A stretch of DNA of 64,000 bases. Source: Isoetes taiwanensis. Taxonomy: Eukaryota; Streptophyta; Lycopodiopsida; Isoetales; Isoetaceae. The stretch is taken from assembly GCA_021234155.1 (NCBI GenBank), contig JAJEKV010000049.1, positions 3,067,487-3,131,486 of the forward strand, written 5' to 3'. Under the pieces are notes generated by a model. The model made no database searches, had not been told where the DNA came from, and was given only the letters and a program-made list of their open reading frames with translations. Positions 55,630-64,000 of the stretch are shown in pieces. Position 1 is the first letter of the stretch, and each line of letters starts with the position of its first letter. The translations under genes were made by a program, and so were the position numbers.

Positions 55630-56175
55630 TGCATACGGAGTTTGAAGAAGATGACTATCACTTAGGGCAGTATCTTGATGATTGCTTCCTTAGCAAGCGT
55701 TGGAATGCAGCTATCCTTGGAACATGTCAAAACATCATATTACCAGTGGCAGATCAATTCGGTACTCACACAAAATACACAGTGCACCTGCATGAACATT
55801 TGCCCGTGAATAAACGCAAACAGATAGCTTCATTTCGCACAAGTGCACATTGCCTCTAAATTGAGATAGGCAGATGGATTGGCAAGGCACATGCAGACAT
55901 GCTATGTCAGTCTTGCCAACTGGAAGCCATTAAGGATGAAAGCCACACTCTTTAGAATTGTCTGGCATACGACCATATTCGGGCATGCCTGCTGAGGTTG
56001 TCCCCCCAACCAGCTGCTCCATCTGCTATTTGACGTGGCCTCAATGGGGTTTCTAAGATCATATCTTCAGGAGACTATAGATGTGTGCACTCAAATATGC
56101 TCTTCAGCATGACATTGAAATGTATCCTAATGTATGATTGTACAGTTTATCAGCATGCTTATTGCAAGGTTTTTC

Positions 56176-56206
56176 CCTCGAAAACCCTTCGAGGCCGGGA
56201 TTTTAA
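56176..56206 (+). ncRNA. LINE-B 3' UTR hairpin / pseudoknot, LINE-B2 copy
   Basis: CCTCGAA and TTCGAGG form a perfect 7-bp stem around AACCC. Compared with the copy at 58092 (CCCCGAA / TTCGGGG), one base pair has changed on both sides. GGGATTTT follows. Confidence 0.6.
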
Positions 56207-56704
56207 ATCTTGATAATAATACATTTACTGTCGTGGTTTTTCCTTCCAAAACCCTTCGATTTTTATTTTTTATTTCTGACAGTAATACGTTTGCTATTCT
56301 CTTTTATTGTGTCCCATAGGTCTATTGATGGGTGAAAGCATGCTAGGATATACCATCTAAAATACTCTTTAGGGAGTGCAAAACTACCCAAAAAGGTACT
56401 CAGCACTGGGTACTAGAAACTTACATAAATGTCTCAATAAACAATAAGTTTAAGAGTTGATTCATTCATTTTAGACTCTAATAGTATTGTTTTCTACTTA
56501 ATACTATAGATTGACATGTTATAGAATTTATTTTTGGAAAAAATTTATTGATTTTAATGGGAAGAAAAAACAGAAGGTACTTTTGAGGGTTCCAGTTTTA
56601 AAAGTACCTAGTGTAGGTACTTTTGAGGGTTCCACAGTAGTACACCATAGCATTCTTTCATCCATGGATAATAAAAATCCATTCAACTCAACTCAACTCA
56701 GTTC

Positions 56705-57657
56705 TTATAAATGGTTTTTATCAGTTTGTCATAGGAAAGAGTAAGGCTGCAAACAATAATGAGTATGATGTTGTATCTAAATAAGTGCACATAATGCCAA
56801 GAAAAATAACAAGTCTAAATGTTGTGCATAAGCACTAGTGACTCATTGCTATATCTATTCAGTTTAAGAACCAAGTGGCACTGGCAAGACGCTATGAAAG
56901 TAGATCTCAAAACTTATTGGTCATGATCTACCAATTCTTTTGAGTACTGCTCGTTCAGATATATTATATCTTTCACATATATATATTATATCTCATTGTG
57001 GTATATTGAATAATAATTTTTACAATCATTATCAATTATGAAACCCTTGCTAATTACATGTTGCAACATGTGTGCAGGATTTTTACCTGATTCTTGTGCA
57101 GCTTCTTGCATGTAACTCTTATTCTCTTCCAAGTATGTCAACAATAAACGATGCATGTTGCAGTCGAAATCAAGAAATCTATTATTGTTGAAAGTTAGAT
57201 GATGTTTTTGTCGGGCCACTGGAGACATTATTAAGTACATTATTACTACTTATGGCAGTAAACAATGATATCTTAATGAACAATGCTCTTTTAAAACTAT
57301 AACATAAAATCAAAGCAAGGAATATTGTTAGAAGAAGAAGAAGCATCCAAGAAGCATGGACTGATCAGAGAAGGATTAAAGAACGCCATGTTCACTTAGA
57401 AGCCATGTTCACTCGTAAGCTAATAAACTATGCATCTATGATAGATGTTCTATGGATTCACATGATAAAATAAATGGAAGATTATTAAGTAGGGTACGTG
57501 TTCATGTTGGCGTGAAGGAAACATCTATGGATGTTTTGTTTAAGTGGACTAGTATCTAAAAATGTATTTTAATTACAATTGTCTATGATCAAATCAAATA
57601 TATCAACACAAAGATGGACAAATGAAGTTTGAATCCACGTTATTAATTCCAGTCTGG
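56705..57657 (+). promoter_or_regulatory. EXORDIUM upstream region, copy B, truncated before the TATA box
   Basis: Continuous match to copies A and C from TTATAAATGGTTTTTATCAG to AATTCCAGTCTGG. It retains the uninterrupted site that corresponds to the Helitron insertion in copy A. It breaks at 57657, about 45 bp before the expected TATA box, at the start of LINE-B4-related sequence. No EXORDIUM coding sequence follows. Confidence 0.8.
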
Positions 57658-58227
57658 CCAACAATCGAGGTAGTCCAGGGTTCACCTCGTTTACAGATCC
57701 GAAGATCGAGGTAGTCCAGGGAACAACACAGGTGTTGACTGTCCTTCAAATTGGTCTTCATTGTCCCCTCCATACCCTTTTATAACCCTTCTAAAAAACT
57801 CCTTGGTGCACCCTTCTAAAAAAATCCTTGGTGGTGCTCTTTGTTAGATGCTATAATGAGCATATTAGGAATGAAGTTATTTGTGAAGTATGTGGATGCC
57901 AAAAATTTGGTAGCAAATTCTAACTATAGCATTTCTAAAGTCAAGTTCATGATATCAAATGTACCTCCTGGAGGTAATGGATACGCGGACTCAGTTATGC
58001 CCCCCTGTCCGACATTAACCTCAGCTGTACTTGTGATTATGTATATAACTGCGCAGTATGTCAGCATCCTTATTGCTACTAAGGTTTTTCCCCCGAAAAC
58101 CCTTCGGGGCGGGGGTTTTTTAATCCTGGTAGTAATACGCCTGCTGCTCTCTCTCTTTGTACTTGGGTCCCATAGGCCAGTTGGTCTCCGTGGACGATAA
58201 AGTCATATTCTATTCTATTCTATTCTA
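57658..58227 (+). mobile_element. LINE-B4: 5'-truncated LINE-B copy with (TATTC)n tail
   Basis: From about 57960 the sequence matches the 3' UTR of LINE-B1 (20340-20617), including the pseudoknot and the tail at 58206-58227. The part 57658-57950 has two copies of ATCGAGGTAGTCCAGGG and two of CCCTTCTAAAAAA-CCTTGG and is of unclear origin. Confidence 0.75.
58092..58119 (+). ncRNA. LINE-B 3' UTR hairpin / pseudoknot, LINE-B4 copy
   Basis: CCCCGAA and TTCGGGG form a perfect 7-bp stem around AACCC. GGGGGTTTTTT follows after one C for the second stem. This is the best preserved copy. Confidence 0.65.
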
Positions 58228-59071
58228 AATTAAAGATAATGATCAAATTATGATATCCATGTATTTCCAGTATAACTACGTTCTACAATCTCCTAAATCT
58301 TATTTACTTTCTTCATCCCCCTCCCATGTTGAATCCAAAATCTGCTTCACCACCTTCTTTCAAATACATGGCCATATTCCACCCTTCAATTCGCCTTGGA
58401 GCATGGAACCTCTCCTCTGTACGATATGATGTTTTAGCTCGCGATGAGTGCTTTGTATGACATGCTTGGAAAAAGCAAAGATTCTACTTGATCTACTCCA
58501 CTATTTGTGTTCATATTTTTTCTGCCTCGATGAAGTAAAATAATTTTTAACTAACAAAATGCCCTTTTTCTTTATGGATAATTTAATTTCATGTAAAAGT
58601 GAGAGAATGTTTTTTATTATATATCCTTCAAAATGTTGTATAATTCCTAATAATGAACACTCTAGAATAAAGTCCAATTGTAGAACATTCCGTATTTTTG
58701 GGCATCTTATATTAAAATTTTCAGCTTGTATAGGGTCCACAATGACAACCTTCTGCATCTTGATATTGGTTCATAAAGAATATAATCAACTAAGCATGTA
58801 GCATCACATCACTTATTTGATGCCAAGCATCGTATTGCCTTAAATGTTTCCATACTCTATCCCATTCCTCTATGGAAAATATGTTTCTTGTACTCTATCC
58901 CATCTTATAGAACCATATATGCATAGAGGAAAAAACATAGAGGCAACCATATATGCATATTATATTTTTCTATATACAGCATTTGTAATAAACAATATGT
59001 GAACCCAAATGGCCATCTTATATTGGGAGTGTCGAGATACAACTTCATACTCAACATTGCCCATGCTTCTC
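58228..59071. other. No gene seen
   Basis: AT-rich sequence between the LINE-B4 tail and the EXORDIUM upstream region. Short frames at 58501-58801 on both strands are not convincing. The phrase ACTCTATCCCAT is repeated near 58853 and 58893, and ACCATATATGCATA near 58912 and 58947. Confidence 0.5.
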
Positions 59072-60159
59072 TTAAAGATGGTATTTATTAGTTTGTCATT
59101 GCAAGAGTAAGGTTGCAAACGAAATGGGTAATGATTGTTGTATCTAAATGATTGCCTATAATGCCAAAGAAATGACAAACCTCCAATGAGCACAATTCTA
59201 CACATGCCGAAAATTCTCGACTTTGAAACAGGTAAGCTGAAGAGTTCTCCAGAGTCGTGGCTCATTGCTATATATATTTAGTTTGTGGGCCAACTGGTAG
59301 GACACCATGGGCATAGGTCCCATAACTTATTGTCATGATGTGCCGAAGCTTTGAACATCAGTTGAGGAGCTATAAATCTCATATACTGTATGATATTTCA
59401 TCATAATGCTACCAATTATAATCATTATCAATTGCTAATGACATGTTGCAACATGTGTATAGGATAAACCTAATTGTTGTGAAGCTCCATGCATGTCAAC
59501 GCTAAAGAATGAAAGTACTAGTGAAGATTAAGAAATGACTTATTGTTGAGAGGATGAACAATTGGATGACATTTATGTCGGGCAATTGGAGACATTGTTA
59601 GGTACATTATGGCATTAAACAAGGAGTTCATAATCAGCATAGTTTTCTTAAGTATATAATTAGTATATACAGTCGTAAAGTTGAAGAAAGGAGAGAGATT
59701 GTTAGAAGGAGGAGGAGCATGGACTGATTGCCAAAGGATTAAACAAGCCATGTTCACTCGTAAGCTATAAACTAATGCACCTACGATGAATGATTCATGT
59801 ATTGATGATAAAATAGGAATGAAGAAGTGGAAGGGTATTAAGATACGTGTTCATGTCGGGGTGAAGGAAACAGATATTGCCAGTTTGTGTAATTAAATTG
59901 GTATCTAGAAATTTATGTTAATGGCAAATGTCTATGATCTAATTAAATATACCAACACAAAGATGATGGACCAAGCGAAGATGAGGCCACGTCATGTAAT
60001 TCCAGGCTGGGTTGTGGAACTTACATTGAAGCTTCAATGTTACAAGAGAGAGAAAAAAAAAAAATTTGTTACAAGGGCCTATAAAATGGAGGACTCTTCC
60101 TTTCATTTCCCAAGTTATTTCTTTCTTCGCCATTTGCGAAACCGAACATCATTTGCAAA
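59072..60159 (+). promoter_or_regulatory. EXORDIUM upstream region, copy C, driving the intact gene
   Basis: It is shared with copies A and B and lacks the LINE-B tail that precedes both of them. Conserved parts near the gene include CCACGTCA (59987-59994, ACGT core of G-box/ABRE type), AATTCCAGGCTGGGTT and the TATA box. An A-rich run lies at 60052-60064. Conservation among copies may reflect duplication rather than function. Confidence 0.7.
60080..60087 (+). promoter_or_regulatory. TATA box of the intact EXORDIUM-like gene
   Basis: TATAAAAT within CCTATAAAATGGA, about 80 bp upstream of the ATG. The same box lies in copy A (about 50767) and at 34143-34150 in the split gene. Confidence 0.8.
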
Positions 60160-61122
60160 ATGGGTTTCCGAGTCCTCCTTTCTGTTGCTCTGTTTTGTGC
60201 CTCTATTCTACTCTCAAATGCCAGGCCTTCTCACCATCGCCATCTAGCCGAGCTTGTGCAGCAGCCTTCTGTGGTGCTTAATTACCACAAAGGCCCCCTT
60301 TTGTCTGGCCAGGGAACCCTCAATGTTTATCTCATATGGTATGGTTCCTTCACTCCTGCTCAACGGGCTATTGTCAAAGATTTCCTCGCATCATTTTCAT
60401 CCGTCGATAAGAAAACCCCCTCCGTTAGTTCCTGGTGGAAAAAAACTTCTGGCTATAAAGATGCTGCAGGAAAATCTGTTCTGGAATCTGTGAAATTGGG
60501 AGCAGAATCATCTGATTCGTATTCGCTTGGTAAAAATCTGAAGAAGTTGGATATGGAGAATCTGGTAAAGCAGGCATCCAATTCTAAGCCCTTTGCCGGA
60601 GGATCAAATGCTCTCTATCTGCTCCTCACTTCTGATGATGTCAATGTAGAAGGCTTCTGTGTGCAAACTTGTGCTTCGCATTCCTCAATCAAAAGCGATA
60701 AAAAGCAAGCAATTCCATATGCTTGGGTTGGAAACTCAGCAGCCCAATGCCCTGGCAAATGCGCCTGGCCATTTGCAAGCGCCAAGAATTATTTTGGGCC
60801 TGATACAAAGCCACTGATTGCACCAAATGGAGATGTGGGTATTGACGGAATGATCATAAACATTGCTACCATAGTAGCTGGGACTGCCACAAATCCTTTC
60901 ACCAATGGATACTATCAAGGAGATGCTAAGGCCCCATTAGAAGCTGCTACAGCTTGCACAGGCATATTTGGAAAGGGTTCTTACTCTGGTTATCCAGGAG
61001 ATCTGTTGGTGGACAAAAAGAGTGGTGCCAGTTTCAATGCTTATGGTGTTGGAAGCAGAGCATTTCTTTTACCTGCCTTGTGGGATCCGTCCACTAGCAG
61101 CTGTGCTTATCCTTCACCATAG
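60160..61122 (+). CDS. EXO-like: EXORDIUM-like (PHI-1 family) secreted protein, intact
   Basis: A single-exon frame of 320 residues, close to the usual length of plant EXORDIUM proteins. Residues 1-21 are a signal peptide (hydrophobic LLSVALFCASILLSNA, then RP). The PHI-1 domain follows: LVQQPSVVLNYHKGPLLSG, VYLIWYGSFTPAQRAIV, SVSSWWKKT, YLLLTSDDVNVEGFCVQTCA, CPGKCAWPF, the hallmark APNGDVGIDGMIINIATIVA, TNPFTNGYYQGD and AFLLPALWDPSTSSCAYPSP. These proteins act in the cell wall/apoplast and are linked to brassinosteroid-promoted growth in Arabidopsis; the biochemical activity is unknown. The start is the first ATG after the TATA box (context AAAATGGG), and the same start is conserved in the split paralogue. 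The neighbourhood holds three duplicated upstream regions but only this intact gene. Confidence 0.96.
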   Translation: MGFRVLLSVALFCASILLSNARPSHHRHLAELVQQPSVVLNYHKGPLLSGQGTLNVYLIWYGSFTPAQRAIVKDFLASFSSVDKKTPSVSSWWKKTSGYKDAAGKSVLESVKLGAESSDSYSLGKNLKKLDMENLVKQASNSKPFAGGSNALYLLLTSDDVNVEGFCVQTCASHSSIKSDKKQAIPYAWVGNSAAQCPGKCAWPFASAKNYFGPDTKPLIAPNGDVGIDGMIINIATIVAGTATNPFTNGYYQGDAKAPLEAATACTGIFGKGSYSGYPGDLLVDKKSGASFNAYGVGSRAFLLPALWDPSTSSCAYPSP

Positions 61123-61440
61123 CCTGCACTCTTTGTAGATTGTAGAGACCATTTTTTGTAGCCTGTAAATATATTCCTGAGATTTAATGTAAATGAGCTC
61201 TTAAGATCAAGCTAATATATAAGTATGTCATAACCAAAGACCCCATTCAACTCCAATATTTTAGAAGCTTACGAATTGACAGCCCCATCGATTTGGAATT
61301 TCTAGAAATGTTCCAAAAAAAAACTTTAAAATTTCAACAAAGAATATATTAGCTGCAATCTGTCATTTCAATAGCCCATAACTCATACCACCACATCAAA
61401 AATGATGCCCACATCCTCCTTAAAATACCCCCTTTTGGAA
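61123..61440. other. 3' flank of the EXORDIUM-like gene
   Basis: It probably contains the 3' UTR; TGTAAATATATT near 61163 and AATGTAAATGAG near 61188 are possible polyadenylation elements. No gene is seen. Confidence 0.5.
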
Positions 61441-62110
61441 ATGGGGATTGACTAGCAAAGGATAATTTTTTGAGGAGAAGAGGATTTTAGTTCTATGTTA
61501 GGGGTAATGAGGGAGTAATAGGGGGATTGTAATTTATACCATAGGGATTTTCTATAAAAAATGAAGAATGGAGGATGAGGAGAAATGGGGTAGTCAGGGG
61601 TACTAGGGGTAATGATGGAGTAATAAGGGGATTGCAATTTAGAACATGGGGATTCCTTAAAAAAAATGAAGAATGGGGGATGAGGAGAAACGGGGGTAGT
61701 TAGGGTTAGTAGGGGTAATGAGGGAGTAATGGGGATTGCAATTTAGAACGTGGGGGATTTTTCTCAGAAGAGATGAAGAATGGTGGATGCGGAGAAATGG
61801 GGTAGTCAGGGCTACTAGGGGTAATGAAGGAGTAATAGGAGGATTGCAATTTAGAATATGAGGATTTCTACTAAAAAAATGAGGAATGGGGGATGACGAG
61901 AAATGGGGTAGCCAGGGTTAGTAGGGGTAATGAGAGAGCAATGGAGGATTGCAATTTACAATGGGGAATTGCAATTTATAATGGGGGATAAGATTAGTAA
62001 GGGTAATGAGGGCCTAATGGGGGAATTGCAATTTAGAATGGGGGATGAGGAGAATGGGGATGAGGAGAAATGGGGATTCACATGAAAAGGGAATGAAGAA
62101 AAGGGAGGAT
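61440..62110. repeat. Degenerate minisatellite, unit about 105-110 bp
   Basis: At least five units, each with GGATGAGGAGAAATGGGG, AGTAGGGGTAATGAGGGAGT and GGGGATTGCAATTTAGAA. Units start near 61572, 61678, 61784, 61891 and, shortened, 62041. The sequence is purine-rich on this strand. Confidence 0.85.
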
Positions 62111-62237
62111 GAGGATTATATTTAAGTTAATATTTCAGTAGTGGGTGTTGCTTTAGATTGCCAATTTGAGAACACCACTAATATAACTAATAACATTTAA
62201 ACCTTTGCAATAATCTTATTAATACTTATTATACTAG

Positions 62238-62576
62238 TCAAAAGATTACATGTTGGTCCGTAAGTGGCTGAATTAGCTCATACCCTAGAATCTTTGTATC
62301 ATCGTATGGCACAGGGATGAACTTTTGAACTAGAGAGTTAATAAACCTGGTCTTTCCAAAGGCTATATCTAAGAAAAGGATCCATGCCTCTGTAAATGGA
62401 TCTTTGTTACCTCGATAGAAGTAGTTTGCCATGTAGTAACTCTTTAGCTCTCCAACATATTCATGAACAAAGATTGTTGATATATTACCCTTGGGCTCTA
62501 TATGGTTTTCCTCACTTAACTCTTGTGACGCACTAGGATCCGAACAAAGCTCCCTCGAGAAGACAACCTGTACCTG
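62238..62576 (-). CDS. Probable terminal exon of an unrecognised minus-strand gene
   Basis: The open frame from a good acceptor (TTCTTTTGCAG, exon starting at 62576) to TAG/TGA at 62238 encodes about 112 residues with normal protein composition, including VFSRELCSDPSASQELSEEN, FVHEYVGELKSYYMANYFYR and KFIPVPYDDTKILGYELIQP. I do not recognise the family. The frame upstream of the acceptor runs into SINE-like repeats, so the preceding exon must lie beyond the window and the array would be intronic. The alternative is a pseudogene fragment. Confidence 0.4.
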   Translation of the reverse strand, partial: QVQVVFSRELCSDPSASQELSEENHIEPKGNISTIFVHEYVGELKSYYMANYFYRGNKDPFTEAWILFLDIAFGKTRFINSLVQKFIPVPYDDTKILGYELIQPLTDQHVIF

Positions 62577-62594
62577 CAAAAGAACAAACAGAAC

Positions 62595-64000
62595 CACAGC
62601 TTGGGGGGACTCGTACCACCACCAAGTGAGTGATACAAATGAAGGGATTGATCTCTGGACCAACACTAGGGAGCCTGCCTCAAAGCTATGCACCACAACA
62701 AAAAAGGAAGCTCAACAAGATCAAGGCACTTGGGGGGACTCTTACCTCCACCAAGCACGATATACAAATTATGGTATTGAACGCATGATCCCAAGCCCCT
62801 GGGCAAACACCTTAACTAGGCACTTAAACCACTAAGGCTAGGCCACCAAACATAAAAGAAAGAACATAGCAAGCTAAAATATTCATGGAGGGACTCGTAC
62901 CTCCACCATGAAAATAAAACAGAGCAAAAATAAAAGCACTAACCATGGGGGGATGAGCTCACCACCAACCGTGAGATACATGGCAAGGGATTGACCCCTT
63001 GACCACTAGCTAAAGAGCTTGCCTCTCAGCCACGCACCACAACCAAGAAGGATGGGCCGACTAAAATAATAAAAACCAGACAAGAACCTTGAAGGCAAAG
63101 AGAACCTCCCACAAAACCTGCAAACATATCCAAAAATAACCATAACACTTGGGGGGACTCATACCTCCACCAAGTGTACTATACATACTTAGGTATTGAA
63201 CCCATGATCCCTAGCTTTGGGGAATGCCCCTTGGCTAAGCACCATAACCACAAGGGCTAGGGGTCAAAGCATGGAGCTGGGGGGCATTTTTGCGCCAGCC
63301 AAGCACCCCCTAAGCACCTAATGTTGAAAACTTTACTTATTTTTATCTTTTTTTCTATAACTCCGATGAAGCTGAAATTTTGTATTCCAAGGCGTAATAT
63401 GAATGCGTTTTAGGGAAAAATATCAAAAAAATAAAAGAAAAATATTTTTCAAAAATACAAAGAAAATAGCCCTAGAAAGCACCCACTAAGCACCATGTGT
63501 CGCTGACACAAAAAGTGTCCCCCACCTCCATGCTTTTACCCCTAGGCAACAAGATAAAGAGCAACAAAGAACAATATACTGGTAGCCAAGATATTCATGA
63601 GGGGACTCGTACCTCCATCATGAATAAAGCGGCATCCAAACCATACAATTATAACACATCACCACCTTTAAAGAATCGAACCCACCACCTGAGGCCCCTA
63701 AACTTTGAATCTAGCCCCCTTAGCCCATTAAGGCAAGGGGGAAAAGTAAAAAACACAAGCCACTAGAGGAATAAGTAGAAGAAAGTGGCTAGGGGGGATT
63801 CATACCTCCACCTTGGCCAAAAGATACATGAGAATAGCCCCTAGGGTCAAATAAGCAAGTCCAATGGAAACCTAACCTTATTTATAAAGGAAATCCAACC
63901 AGGGGAACTTTGGAAAAAAGGCTGGGGGGACTCGTAACTCCACCATGGCCAGAGAATTACATAACATAACATCAACCCCTAGGGACAACAATGGAAACCT
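62595..64000 (-). ncRNA. Array of tRNA-like (SINE-like) units, each with a hairpin, minus sense
   Basis: Eight hairpins with the core GGAGGTACGAGTCCCC (a close match to a tRNA T-arm/box B) lie at about 62600-62626, 62729-62755, 62882-62912, 62941-62973, 63145-63177, 63593-63625, 63785-63819 and 63920-63951. Several are preceded, in minus sense, by a tRNA-like head with box A-like GTGGTGCKTGGCTGAGAGG or TGGTGCTTAGCCAAGGGG and a box B-like sequence. The best is GGGTTCGATTC (minus sense of 63673-63683). Hairpin arms differ between units but are complementary within units. The heads resemble tRNA-derived SINE heads, but no functional tRNA cloverleaf could be completed. The array runs off the window. 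Confidence 0.55.
63275..63590. other. Spacer between tRNA-like units, no gene
   Basis: It contains two statements of a CAAGCACCCCCTAAGCACC-like phrase (63300 and 63480) and an A/T-rich stretch. No coding or tRNA-like feature is visible. Confidence 0.5.

Larger units (their letters stand above)
53336..56704 (+). mobile_element. LINE-B2: degenerate LINE-B copy, itself split by another LINE
   Basis: Plus-strand pieces follow the order of LINE-B1: endonuclease (LVICNGLAQWPSS near 53507-53546; NGEVNSDHKPLFLHVDWQ at 53635-53690), a little RT (54230-54300), the region matching 19590-20150 of LINE-B1 (54320-54919), an insertion (54920-55629), then the zinc tail (KQIASFRTSAHCL, CQSC...ESHTL) to about 56040, and a double 3' UTR unit with a (CAACT)n tail ending at about 56704. 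Most of RT is missing, so it is internally deleted and old. Confidence 0.8.

Noticed and set aside
58092-58122. GC-rich hairpin followed by a T run, resembling a bacterial terminator
   Set aside because: It is part of the LINE-B 3' UTR, recurs in each copy at the same place, and the setting is a plant nuclear genome.
63668-63755. Functional tRNA gene with box B GGGTTCGATTC (minus sense)
   Set aside because: I could not form a full cloverleaf with an acceptor stem and anticodon arm; a SINE-like origin fits better.

Overview
The window is nuclear DNA of a land plant. The evidence is an intronless EXORDIUM-type (PHI-1) secreted-protein gene with a plant-style TATA promoter, plant L1 LINEs with a zf-RVT tail, CACTA elements with Tnp2 transposase, Ty1-copia and Ty3-gypsy elements, Helitron termini, a PIF/Harbinger-type MITE and tRNA-like SINE sequences. 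I cannot name the species. The share of mobile DNA suggests a large genome, such as a fern, lycophyte or gymnosperm, but that is inference. No bacterial, CRISPR or rRNA features were seen.

Layout, left to right. (1) 1-9.36 kb is a nest. The right end of one CACTA element (CACTA-1, 1-2342) sits in the transposase exon of a second (CACTA-2, 2343-6000), which sits in the reverse-transcriptase gene of a minus-strand Ty3-gypsy element (6001-9356). CACTA-2 also carries a SET-domain gene beside its transposase. (2) 9.36-15.4 kb is a minus-strand L1 LINE (LINE-A1) inserted in the gypsy LTR. (3) 15.8-20.6 kb is a plus-strand LINE of another family (LINE-B1) with a pentanucleotide tail and a 3' UTR able to form a pseudoknot. 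(4) 20.7-28.2 kb is mostly decayed DNA with a GATA microsatellite, two Helitron 3' ends and one MITE. (5) 28.2-34.2 kb is an EXORDIUM-like gene on the minus strand, split by a copia element with identical LTRs and an exact 5-bp target duplication. (6) 36.6-42.9 kb is a second L1 copy (LINE-A2), followed by L1 and gypsy scraps. (7) 44.6-60.2 kb holds three diverged copies of the EXORDIUM upstream region. Copy A is split by a complete 4,356-bp Helitron, copy B has lost its gene, and copy C still drives the intact gene at 60160-61122. (8) 61.4-64 kb holds a minisatellite, a probable terminal exon of an unrecognised minus-strand gene and, in its apparent intron, an array of tRNA-like units with hairpins whose arms differ between units but stay complementary.

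The only clearly intact host gene is the EXORDIUM-like one at 60160. Paralogous copies inside the window act as internal empty sites. They fix the Helitron ends to the base and show that a LINE-B insertion predates the A/B duplication, and that the copia insertion is the only visible lesion in the second EXORDIUM gene.
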